This document shows positions 15,650-23,971 of a DNA stretch of 31,097 nucleotides, in pieces. Position 1 is the stretch's first letter; each line of letters starts with the position of its first letter. Origin of the DNA: an uncultured Eubacterium sp. (GTDB taxonomy: Bacteria; Bacillota; Clostridia; Lachnospirales; Lachnospiraceae); contig CAJTTQ010000026.1 of assembly GCA_910579145.1 (NCBI GenBank), positions 1 to 31,097 on the forward strand, given 5' to 3'. A program made the translations under genes and the position numbers. The notes under the pieces were generated by a model. The model worked only from the letters and a program-made list of their open reading frames with translations. It did no database searches and was not told the origin of the DNA.

Positions 15650-16684
15650 TTATTTCCATATCAGGACTGTTTTTCCAAATTGCTTGTGTATATCTGTCTC
15701 AAACGCCAGTTTCATATCAGCGATCGACTGCACTTTGATCTTCGCGCCGATGACATTCTGAAAATATTCGAGGATCTCAGGATCGGATCGGTACAACTCG
15801 ATCGTCCGCAGAAAGTCGTCCCGTCCGCTCCGGCTGCTACCGAACATCCGAAGTCCCTTTTCCAGCATCATGCGGGTATTGACCGCCACCGGATTTTCCG
15901 ACACGCCGAGAATCGAGATCGTCCCCTCAGGGCGTATGAAATCAATGATCTGATTGATCGCCCTGGATGCCCCCTCTCCGCCCACACACTCAAAGGCATG
16001 GTCGAATTCGAGATCTTCTGGAATGTCCGTGACGAGAAACACATCATCGGCAAACGTAAAATCCGAAAGCTTGTCCCGGTTCATCCCAAATATATAAAGT
16101 TTCGTCTGCGGAAACATCGCCTGAAAACAAACGGCAGTGATATAACCTAAATTCCCGTCGCCCCATATGCCGACCGCGTTCCGGTGCGTGCGCGCCATCG
16201 CGTCAAACCGCCGCAGCGCATGGACACTGACCGTCACGATTTCGGTAAAGGCGGCGACACATGGATCGATGCCTTTTGGCAGGCGCACGATGCGGTCCCG
16301 CCGGATCTCCACGACGTCCTGCATAAACCCGTCAAAACCACTTGCGCGGAACCGGGCATCCCGCCGGTAATTTTCCGCGATGCCGTCCGTGTCCGCCTCT
16401 GCGTCTTTTGGCGGCGTGTTTGGAATCATCACCACCTGTTCCCCCGGCGCGAACTCCCCTTGCGGATCAAACACCACCTGTCCGATCCCCTCATGGATGA
16501 GCGCCATCGGCAGCTTTTTCTTCAAAATATCATCCGCCCGCTTCCCCTGATAATACCGCTGGTCCGCGTTACAGATCGAAAGATGGGTCGGCCGCACGAT
16601 GACATTTCCGCTGCACAGGTCTATATTCGTAAATTCAACCTCAAACCGCCTCGGAGCCACGAGACGATACACTGCATTCAGCAT
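15650..16684 (-). CDS. tarJ: TarJ, ribulose-5-phosphate reductase (NADPH)
   Basis: It reduces D-ribulose-5-phosphate to D-ribitol-5-phosphate for CDP-ribitol synthesis. It has 344 residues and is a zinc-type medium-chain dehydrogenase. The N-terminus (AVYRLVAPRRFEVEFTNIDL) and LSICNADQRYY (35-45) match TarJ proteins closely. Candidate metal ligands are Cys38, His64 and Glu65 (LIHEGIG), with Glu148 also conserved. The dinucleotide site is GIWGDGNLGY (172-181). It starts nine bases after tarI with AGGAGG at spacing 5. TarI and TarJ act as a complex or in sequence, and the gene order here is the usual one. It was assigned from recalled similarity to S. aureus-type TarJ, not from a search. Confidence 0.9.
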   Translation of the reverse strand: MLNAVYRLVAPRRFEVEFTNIDLCSGNVIVRPTHLSICNADQRYYQGKRADDILKKKLPMALIHEGIGQVVFDPQGEFAPGEQVVMIPNTPPKDAEADTDGIAENYRRDARFRASGFDGFMQDVVEIRRDRIVRLPKGIDPCVAAFTEIVTVSVHALRRFDAMARTHRNAVGIWGDGNLGYITAVCFQAMFPQTKLYIFGMNRDKLSDFTFADDVFLVTDIPEDLEFDHAFECVGGEGASRAINQIIDFIRPEGTISILGVSENPVAVNTRMMLEKGLRMFGSSRSGRDDFLRTIELYRSDPEILEYFQNVIGAKIKVQSIADMKLAFETDIHKQFGKTVLIWK

Positions 16685-16693
16685 AAAAGCCTC

Positions 16694-17401
16694 CTATTTC
16701 CCGTCATAGATGAGCGCTTCTGCCACCCTCAGGTCATACGGATACGTAATTTTAATATTAAATACTTCACCCTCGACGATATGGACCTTCTCACCCTTCA
16801 TCACGAAAATCTTCGCCGCGTCGGTGAGAAGCGCCTTTTCTTTATCGCTCAGCTCATTGTATAACCGTTTCAGTTTTAATGCCTGGAATGTCTGCGGCGT
16901 CTGTCCCTGATACATCCTGCGGCGCTCCGGGATCTCGCTGATCAGCACCTGGTCCTCGCTGCACACGATCGTATCCGTCGCCGCCACAGCCGTATCACAC
17001 GCGCCAAACTCTTTGGCATAGCGGATATTTTCCTCTAAGATGCGCTGTGTGACAAACGGACGCACCGAGTCGTGCGTGACGATGATCGTCTCCTCGTCTA
17101 AGTTTCCCTCCGACTCGATATAGGCGATCGCGTTCATGATCGTCTCGTTCCGGGTTTCTCCCCCCTCCAGCACGACAATCCTTCCGTCGTCCTTCTTATA
17201 TTTTCGTAGCAGGTTTTTCGTATGCGGCAGCCACTCGGCCGGACACAATACCAGCACCTGTTCGAACTCACTCTGCATATAAAATTTCTCGAGCGTATGG
17301 ATCAGAATCGGCTTGTCCCCGAGCAGCAAATACTGTTTCGGCTTTCCCATATCGCCCATCCGGCTTCCGACGCCTCCTGCAAGTACAACTCCGTATATCA
17401 T
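16694..17401 (-). CDS. tarI: TarI, D-ribitol-5-phosphate cytidylyltransferase
   Basis: It couples CTP and D-ribitol-5-phosphate to CDP-ribitol in the cytoplasm. It has 235 residues in the IspD/TarI fold: nucleotide loop VLAGGVGSRMG with KPKQ (6-23), EGGETRNETI (79-88), THDSVRPFV (109-117), and a C-terminal EGEVFNIKITYP. The paralogue IspD makes CDP-methylerythritol. The immediate tarJ neighbour and the surface-polymer context favour TarI, but a dual role cannot be excluded. The start overlaps the stop of the upstream gene (ATGA), with AGGGG six bases before it. It is inside the 13-gene operon. Confidence 0.88.
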   Translation of the reverse strand: MIYGVVLAGGVGSRMGDMGKPKQYLLLGDKPILIHTLEKFYMQSEFEQVLVLCPAEWLPHTKNLLRKYKKDDGRIVVLEGGETRNETIMNAIAYIESEGNLDEETIIVTHDSVRPFVTQRILEENIRYAKEFGACDTAVAATDTIVCSEDQVLISEIPERRRMYQGQTPQTFQALKLKRLYNELSDKEKALLTDAAKIFVMKGEKVHIVEGEVFNIKITYPYDLRVAEALIYDGK

Positions 17402-18540
17402 AGCGTTCCCCTTTTCCTTCCTTTCTTTTCTTGTTTCATTTTAATGCTTTTTCGCGAAAAAGTAAAGAAAAGCTTTATTTTCGTTTTCCATTGGAGCGGC
17501 GACACAAATAGGATCCGCTTTTCCATCTTCATATAATACCTGCCGAGAACGGCCGTATTCCGACTTGTATCCTCCTTGATCCCGATCTCATCCGAAAATG
17601 TCATCTGGATCCTCGCGTGGAACGCGCCCTTATACCGGTACATGAACCGCATCCCCACCGGTTTATTACCCACATTTAACTGCGCCGTAAACCGTTTTCT
17701 CGTGCGCATGCGCTCACCTAAAAAGTACAGTTCCTCTCCCTCCTCCCACTCGATCTCATAACGGCGCCCCTGGTTGTCCACATAGTAATATTCCAGCACG
17801 TCGTTCTCGAGCGGCAGCATCACCGTACCTCCCAGACGGCAGATGCCATCCTCACATGTCAGGCGATCCACGCGAAACGGAATTTCTTTCAGCGGTACGA
17901 CGAGCAGATTATCAAATTTCAGTTTCCCGCTCCGATATACGAGTTTGTCGCGAATATCCGTCTGATATTTAAACGAAAGTACCCGGATCCGTATGTCTTC
18001 TGGTATGCCGCACCCGGCGATCATATCATCATCAAACCGTCCCAACAGCTGGCGGAGCGATTCCTCCTCCACCCCCATCTGCTGGCATGTCCGCGCTGTC
18101 AGTAAGCGCGGCATCAGATCCTGCAGTATGAGGCACTGGAAAAATGGAAGGAATTCTCCGTAAGCCTGCACAGCCTGATGAATGATCCGATCATAGCCGT
18201 CCATCGCTTTTGACAGCTCTGCGTCCATCGGATCGTTTCGCTGTGTCATACGCTGTGTATGAAGCTGTGTGTCCGGCTGCGCGTAAAAACGAGGTTCCTC
18301 TAAGAACAGCTGGCAGATCGAAAAAAAGTCCGATGCCTCTCCCGCCTCTTCCAATGACTTCCACCCCGCGCGACGCAAAAGGATACGGCCCGGGTCGGCC
18401 ACGGCATAATCAAAATGTTCTTCGACCGCCGCTAAATGCCCTTTCCCATCCGGCGTTTCCCCACATAGGACGACGAGAGGAACAGATGGGTCTATGTCAC
18501 GCAGCCACGTTCGCCCTCCTGCACATTCCCTTGCTCCCAT
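17398..18540 (-). CDS. Truncated paralogue of the neighbouring GT2/teichoic transferase (accessory domain only)
   Basis: No catalytic family was recognised in this roughly 380-residue protein, but it aligns by eye with the upstream 888-residue fusion. YGEFLPFFQCLILQDLMPRL (about 127-146) matches YGTVLLYVQYLILYDFQWRL there, and KYQTDIRDKLVYRSGKL (191-207) matches KYGRDIRKELKYRKGSL. These cover the tail of the GT2 module plus the beta-rich middle domain. The GT2 nucleotide-binding part (DxD, NDGSPDD) is missing or reduced to about 60 N-terminal residues, and there is no Glyphos_transf domain. The C-terminus is very basic (KIKLFFTFSRKSIKMKQEKK), perhaps for membrane contact. A GGGGG run at spacing 8 favours ATG 18540 over ATG 18546. 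It follows the fusion gene closely and is coupled to tarI. Its function is unknown; a scaffold or polymer-binding role is a guess. Confidence 0.75.
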   Translation of the reverse strand: MGARECAGGRTWLRDIDPSVPLVVLCGETPDGKGHLAAVEEHFDYAVADPGRILLRRAGWKSLEEAGEASDFFSICQLFLEEPRFYAQPDTQLHTQRMTQRNDPMDAELSKAMDGYDRIIHQAVQAYGEFLPFFQCLILQDLMPRLLTARTCQQMGVEEESLRQLLGRFDDDMIAGCGIPEDIRIRVLSFKYQTDIRDKLVYRSGKLKFDNLLVVPLKEIPFRVDRLTCEDGICRLGGTVMLPLENDVLEYYYVDNQGRRYEIEWEEGEELYFLGERMRTRKRFTAQLNVGNKPVGMRFMYRYKGAFHARIQMTFSDEIGIKEDTSRNTAVLGRYYMKMEKRILFVSPLQWKTKIKLFFTFSRKSIKMKQEKKGRKRGTL

Positions 18541-18555
18541 CTTCATTTCCCCCTT

Positions 18556-21222
18556 TCACGGCTTTCTGAGTGCGCGGATCTCCTCGTACACCCGTTTACA
18601 GTTATCGTTATCGAACCAGCGGTAGAACTGGCTGCTCCTCTCATCATACCGGGGATCGAGCTGGCAGTCCCGCTCCACATAGTCTATGATCGTCTGGACA
18701 GTCGTCTCGTAATCATAACAGACCGGCCCGAGCCCGTCGCGCTCATAGTCAAAATACCCTTTTGAGTAGACCTGGCCCTGGAAAAACGTGTCCAGATCAA
18801 ACTGCGTATAGATGACAGGTTTTTTCAAATACGCAAAATCAAAGGCCACGCTGGAAAAATCCGTGACGAGAAGCGCGTTCTTTTCAAACTCTTCCTGATA
18901 ATCTATGTTATCCCGCAGCAGGCGGATCGTCTCATTATCCTCAAAATCCTTCATCTGCACCCGGTGATGCGTGTGGAGGAAAAATTTCCCCGTGTACCCA
19001 TTCCTCTTTAACGCTTCGATCAGCCTCTCATCCTGTATCAGGTCCTGGTAAAAACGGAAGAACAGCGACTCACGGAACAAAGGGTTATAAATCCGCTCCC
19101 CCGTGTCGTTATTGAGACGACACGCCAGGGCAAAACGCCAGGTCGGCATGATGATAATGGATTTCTCAGGTCTTATATGCTGATTTAAGTTGTCATACCG
19201 CGGCAGTCCCGTCAGCTTCACGACCGATCCGTCATAAAAGTAATCCCCGTTCAGGATCGACTCATATTCTGGTTTCGCGGAAGTGACAAACATATGGAGG
19301 TTTTTATTAAATTTATTCAGCCACTCCGACAGATCGTCCTTGATGATCCCGTGCTGTAGGAAAATGAACTTGTATTTGTACAGGTCGCGGATATATACGC
19401 TGTCTTTATCCCACGGGTTAAAAATATTATCTTCCCCCTGCGAGGAAATGATATTTTTTGCTAAAAGTACATTTACTTTATAGCGGAACTTGCGGAACGC
19501 AAGCACATGTCCGATCTGCTTCATCCGGTTAAAATCCCCGCTGTCTTCCGAGATCGTGAAATACGCCTTCACATCCCTCTCCGCATGTTCCGCCAAAAAA
19601 CGGAAAAAATGTTCCGCATTGTCTCCCGCCACATGGATCCGCTCCATGACGATCCACCGCTCCCTGCAAAGAAACGGTTTTACAAGGTGATACAGCATCC
19701 GGTACGCGGCGATCTCATATTTTTTGTCTCTCACACATCTTCCCAAAAGCCGCAGTTCCCTCACCAGATGTAAAAGAGCGTGTTTTCGCCGGATACGGAT
19801 CTTCCCTTCCTCCTCTTCATAATCGAACAGATACCCGCCGTCATGATAGTAAAGCTCACTGACTTCCTGGCTCAGATGCGAGAACTTGCCGGCGCGCATA
19901 AAAAGCCTTTGAGGGAAACGGCCCTGATATGAGGCGAACGCGCGGTATCCGCGGACTCCCGACAGCGGGAGCTGGACTTCAAATCCCCGCACGCGCATGA
20001 TCTCCCTGCCGAATATGACCGCCTTTCGAAATCCCGCCGGTTTCGAACAGATGGTAAACTGCTCCCCCTTCTCATTTTGAAAATAAAATTCTGTCTCATC
20101 CGCAAACGGGCACCAGATCCGGCCGGACAGATGGAGCATCCCCTCTTTAACTTCCAGCACATCGACAGAAAACAAAGATTTTGCCTGAAAACTATATATC
20201 TTGATATGGTGAAAGTACAGACTCCCCTTCCGGTATTTCAGTTCCTTGCGGATATCGCGTCCATATTTGAGCGAGAGCGCGAATATTTTATACTCCGCGT
20301 ACATCTTATCGAGATGGCAGATGAGGTCATCGTCCATATAGTTCAGCATTTCCTTCAGGCAGTCTTCATACCACTCCTGCTCCTCCTCTGTCAGGATCCG
20401 CGACAGGTCATCGCGCAGCCGCCACTGAAAATCATAGAGGATCAGATACTGTACATATAAGAGTACGGTACCGTATTTTTCGATCGATTCTTTGATCAGT
20501 TCCAGATAATAATGCTTCGGCGTATCCAGATACCATTCTTTCGATACGCCTTTGTTCTGGATCGCAGAGGAAGCATTGACGCGCTTCCGGTAGAAATGCA
20601 GCGCATCTGACACCACACCGTATTTCAGCTTATCGAGTATCACGGAATTTACAAACTTGGAATCTTCCGCGAATTTCAGGCCCTCGTCAAACGAATGGCG
20701 CGCGAGCACTTCCGCTTTCACAAAAGACGCCGTTACGTGCATCTGGATATAATTATATTTTTCTAAAATATCAATGACCCGGCTGCCATTTTCATACTTG
20801 AACGCCAGCCAGTGATATTCGTCCCGCGCCTCAAAAAACTTCTGCGGACACGAAACGAGGTCGATCTTGTCATACTGCTTTTCAAAAAATTCGTACACAG
20901 CCCGAAAACTGTTTTTCGACCACTTGTCATCGGAATCTAAAAAGTTTACATATTTTCCCTCGACATACTTCATGCCGTGATTCCTCGCCGCGCTTACCCC
21001 GGCATTTTCCTGTTTCACATACACGATGTTGTCCGGGTAACGCTTCTGATAGGCCAGGCAGATCGACTCACTGTCATCCGGACTCCCGTCATTGACGAGG
21101 ATGACCTGAATATGCTGCGAAAACCCGATATCCTGCGCAATGACCGAATCGAGCGTCTCCGCCAGATACCCTTCCACAAGATAGACCGGGATCACAACAG
21201 AAAACCGAAATTTATACTCCAC
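18556..21222 (-). CDS. Bifunctional GT2 glycosyltransferase / CDP-glycerol-type glycerophosphotransferase (TagF-like)
   Basis: It has 888 residues in three parts. Residues 1-250 are a GT-A family 2 transferase: VVIPVYLVEGYLAETLDS, LVNDGSPDDSE (42-52), NAGVSAARNHGM (73-84) and the DxD-type LDSDDKW (95-101). Residues about 250-500 form an accessory segment with KYGRDIRKELKYRKGSL (319-335) and a beta-rich stretch. Residues about 510-888 are a Glyphos_transf domain with FLQHGIIKDDLS (621-632), TGLPRYDNL, MPTWR and DFSSVAFDFAYLKKPVIY near the C-terminus. Fusions of this kind are common in Firmicute teichoic and capsular loci and should add a sugar and polyol-phosphates to a lipid-linked chain at the inner membrane face. 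The start is GTG, inside the yfhO stop (11-base overlap), with AGGGG at spacing 7. Donor sugar and polyol are not determinable. Confidence 0.9.
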   Translation of the reverse strand: MEYKFRFSVVIPVYLVEGYLAETLDSVIAQDIGFSQHIQVILVNDGSPDDSESICLAYQKRYPDNIVYVKQENAGVSAARNHGMKYVEGKYVNFLDSDDKWSKNSFRAVYEFFEKQYDKIDLVSCPQKFFEARDEYHWLAFKYENGSRVIDILEKYNYIQMHVTASFVKAEVLARHSFDEGLKFAEDSKFVNSVILDKLKYGVVSDALHFYRKRVNASSAIQNKGVSKEWYLDTPKHYYLELIKESIEKYGTVLLYVQYLILYDFQWRLRDDLSRILTEEEQEWYEDCLKEMLNYMDDDLICHLDKMYAEYKIFALSLKYGRDIRKELKYRKGSLYFHHIKIYSFQAKSLFSVDVLEVKEGMLHLSGRIWCPFADETEFYFQNEKGEQFTICSKPAGFRKAVIFGREIMRVRGFEVQLPLSGVRGYRAFASYQGRFPQRLFMRAGKFSHLSQEVSELYYHDGGYLFDYEEEEGKIRIRRKHALLHLVRELRLLGRCVRDKKYEIAAYRMLYHLVKPFLCRERWIVMERIHVAGDNAEHFFRFLAEHAERDVKAYFTISEDSGDFNRMKQIGHVLAFRKFRYKVNVLLAKNIISSQGEDNIFNPWDKDSVYIRDLYKYKFIFLQHGIIKDDLSEWLNKFNKNLHMFVTSAKPEYESILNGDYFYDGSVVKLTGLPRYDNLNQHIRPEKSIIIMPTWRFALACRLNNDTGERIYNPLFRESLFFRFYQDLIQDERLIEALKRNGYTGKFFLHTHHRVQMKDFEDNETIRLLRDNIDYQEEFEKNALLVTDFSSVAFDFAYLKKPVIYTQFDLDTFFQGQVYSKGYFDYERDGLGPVCYDYETTVQTIIDYVERDCQLDPRYDERSSQFYRWFDNDNCKRVYEEIRALRKP

Positions 21223-23971
21223 GTCTCTTCCCCCTTCGACTCATCCAATGATAACCGGCAAATACCAGACATCCGAGTGCGGTCAAACCGCCTCCGAGCC
21301 GGATAAACGGCGTCGTATACTCCAGTTCGATCCCATGTCTGCCCGGCTCGAGTTCCAGCGCCATATAAGCCGTATCCGCCCGGAGGATCTTCGCCTCTTT
21401 GCCATCAACCTCTGCCCGCCAGCCTCCACTATACGGGATTGATAAGAACAGCAGTTTCTTCTCTGCCAGCGAAATCTCTCCGCCCACCCGGTTTTTTTCA
21501 ATCGCAACATTTTCCAAAACGTCCTCCCTCCGCTCTGCGGCGGTGTCCGCGATCTGCTCCATACGTTGGACATAAACGTTCAGATCGGATCTCGAAAAAG
21601 TTCCGGCGGTCTGGAACTGGATGCTGCAGGTCGTATGATCCTCTTCCCCGTTTATCAAACCCATATTTAACAAATATCGTTCTCGCCCAAAATACCAGTT
21701 CCACGTATCTTTCAGCGCCCGTATCGTCTTCTCCGTATCATGGCACGTCATCGTAATATCACAATACGTCCGGTCCTTCCGTTTCATGTTATAATTTCCC
21801 AGACAAACATAATATTCTCCAGACCCTTCTGTCTCCCACTCGATCGTGAGTCGGGCGCCGCCTTTTTTGATGCGGACCGTATCTCCTTTCAACTCGACAT
21901 TCGCATCCGGCAGGATCGTAAACGGCACATTGCACAGTTTACCACCCGAGGGTTCCTGACTTCCCGCTTCCATTCCGTTTTGGCTTCCCGTCTCCGTCTG
22001 CCGCGTCACATCCGCTTTTGATATCCCGGACACTTCCTCTTCCAATACGACCGTTTTCAGCATGAGATCCTGTTTCTCCAAGCCGCTCATGCTGCGTACA
22101 TCGGGCTCACACACGTAACTGTCAAACGTGATGCCAAGCGGCAGGAAATTTTCATTTTCATATAATCCGTACCGCTTCCGGCCCCGCTCAAACTCTTTCA
22201 CGAGTTTAAAACCATATGGTACGCCTGCCTGTGAAGACTCCTCCGGCACCGCGTAGTATTTGACCGATGCCAGTGCGAGCAGCGCGGTCCTCCCGTCCAT
22301 GCCCGCAATCTTAAACATACTGTCAAGCACACCCCCGTCTTCCATATCCAGCAAATACCGGATCCGGTTTGGATTGGACATCGAAAAATAGCTTGACACC
22401 CCGTAGTTTCCATTTACCATCGCCGCGTTCTCGCTCGTGCATACCGAGGAGGCGACGCGGTAAAAACCGCCTGTTCCAGATGCCGCTCCTGTTCCTGCCG
22501 CCGCTTCATTCTCCGGCGCCCCGTGAAGCGTCTCCAAAGCCGTCCCCGCGTCCACAAACTCGTTGACATAGCCCTGCGCCCCGAACAAAAGCCAGCCGTT
22601 TCCTATAATATTCATAGAGATCACGACCGTAAGCAGCGAGAGCTTCCATCCCTGTTCCAGACGCCGGAACCAGCCGGAAAAAAGAAGAAGCAATGTCACA
22701 GCGAGCATGATCATGCCAAATCCCTCATAAAACCCTTCGTCTCGGGAGATCAAAACTACGATCCAGTAAATCGTTCCCGTCCCCGAACAGATCTTTATGT
22801 CCCTCTTACTCAGGGAGAGCAGCTCCGGCAGCACCTCTACCGTCCCCATCACATACACAAAGGCCACGAGATACAAAAAGCGCCCAGACACATAGGAAAA
22901 CCCGTTCATCGCATAGCCGCCCAAAGGCAGGAGCATCAACACCGTCCAAATAATTATATTTACTTTTAATTCTGTATGCTTCCGAAACGAACGCGCCATC
23001 AAAACGACGAGCGCCGGAAGCACGAGAGAAACGAGTCCTAAATAATCCCAGGTGATCCTCGGCGCCCCGATCGCCCGCGCCGCCATATTGAGATAACGCG
23101 AAACATCAAAATACAAAAGATTCCCCGGATTTACCGAACTCTCGCTTCTCGTCCCGGTCAGAAAAGCAACGGCTGTCGGCAAAAAGATCACAGCGGCCAT
23201 TGAAACCCCGACCGCATACGAAGCCGCGCACCTCCCGATCCCCTTCAGCCATTCCCTCACGCCCGCCCTCCGGCAGAGCAGATGGACGGCCGCATACAGA
23301 ACGAGGAAAACCGTATTCATGTAAAAAAAGTAAAACCCGTTCAAAGCGGTGAAAAACACCATGGTGATCAAAAGTGACAGTTTCTTTTGATCGAGCGCGC
23401 GCTCCAGCCCGACGACCGAGAGTGGAAGAAAGATCATCGGAATGACAAAAAATGGATGCTTCACAGCCACATGCAGCGCATACCCCGAAAACGCGTAGAT
23501 CAGCGCCCCGATAAACGCGGCACTATAACGTTTTCCACGCTGCAGGCACATCCAGGCAAATGACAGACCCGCCAGATACATACGGAAGATCACAAGAAAA
23601 TTGTATAACACTTCCATCTTTTCCACGGGAACAAGAGCCGCCAAAAGAGTCAGCGGATCGCCTAATCCGTAAAAATTCAGCGTCGTCATAATATCTTCAC
23701 CCATGCCGATTGAAAAATCAAACATCGGCAGCGTAAAATCCCCTTGCAAAAACGCCCCCGCCAGTTCCCGGTAGTACCGTCCGAGATAGACGAGCGACGC
23801 GAAATGCTGCTTGATACCGTCATAATTCCAGATAAAACTTTTGCCCTTTTGGAAAAACAGCGCATATGTGCAAAGATAGATCCCCAAAAAGGCAATAGAA
23901 AATAGAAGCAAAAACAGAACCCCTTTTTGCTTCTCATTTCTCATCATCCAGTTTTTTCTAATCACCCGCAT
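21212..23971 (-). CDS. yfhO: YfhO-family GT-C membrane glycosyltransferase
   Basis: A large polytopic protein (919 residues) of the YfhO family. Members are thought to take sugar from undecaprenyl-phosphate-sugar on the outer membrane face and attach it to teichoic acids or other wall polymers. The N-terminal half holds about a dozen hydrophobic helices. The first extracytoplasmic loop carries WNYDGIKQH with Asp51 in the position typical of the GT-C catalytic aspartate, then FDFSIGMGEDIMTTLNFYG. A large soluble outer domain follows (about 470-890), including GNYGVSSYFSMSNPNR and a beta-rich stretch, and a final helix lies near the C-terminus. It overlaps the mutase gene by 10 bases and the next gene by 11. 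No good ribosome site lies before ATG 23971, so translation is probably coupled. GtrA and GT2 partners are in the same operon. Confidence 0.9.
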   Translation of the reverse strand: MRVIRKNWMMRNEKQKGVLFLLLFSIAFLGIYLCTYALFFQKGKSFIWNYDGIKQHFASLVYLGRYYRELAGAFLQGDFTLPMFDFSIGMGEDIMTTLNFYGLGDPLTLLAALVPVEKMEVLYNFLVIFRMYLAGLSFAWMCLQRGKRYSAAFIGALIYAFSGYALHVAVKHPFFVIPMIFLPLSVVGLERALDQKKLSLLITMVFFTALNGFYFFYMNTVFLVLYAAVHLLCRRAGVREWLKGIGRCAASYAVGVSMAAVIFLPTAVAFLTGTRSESSVNPGNLLYFDVSRYLNMAARAIGAPRITWDYLGLVSLVLPALVVLMARSFRKHTELKVNIIIWTVLMLLPLGGYAMNGFSYVSGRFLYLVAFVYVMGTVEVLPELLSLSKRDIKICSGTGTIYWIVVLISRDEGFYEGFGMIMLAVTLLLLFSGWFRRLEQGWKLSLLTVVISMNIIGNGWLLFGAQGYVNEFVDAGTALETLHGAPENEAAAGTGAASGTGGFYRVASSVCTSENAAMVNGNYGVSSYFSMSNPNRIRYLLDMEDGGVLDSMFKIAGMDGRTALLALASVKYYAVPEESSQAGVPYGFKLVKEFERGRKRYGLYENENFLPLGITFDSYVCEPDVRSMSGLEKQDLMLKTVVLEEEVSGISKADVTRQTETGSQNGMEAGSQEPSGGKLCNVPFTILPDANVELKGDTVRIKKGGARLTIEWETEGSGEYYVCLGNYNMKRKDRTYCDITMTCHDTEKTIRALKDTWNWYFGRERYLLNMGLINGEEDHTTCSIQFQTAGTFSRSDLNVYVQRMEQIADTAAERREDVLENVAIEKNRVGGEISLAEKKLLFLSIPYSGGWRAEVDGKEAKILRADTAYMALELEPGRHGIELEYTTPFIRLGGGLTALGCLVFAGYHWMSRRGKRRGV

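Noticed and set aside
16694..17401. IspD (isoprenoid pathway) assignment
   Set aside because: The fold is shared, but the immediate tarJ neighbour and teichoic-type transferases favour TarI. Dual function cannot be excluded from sequence alone.
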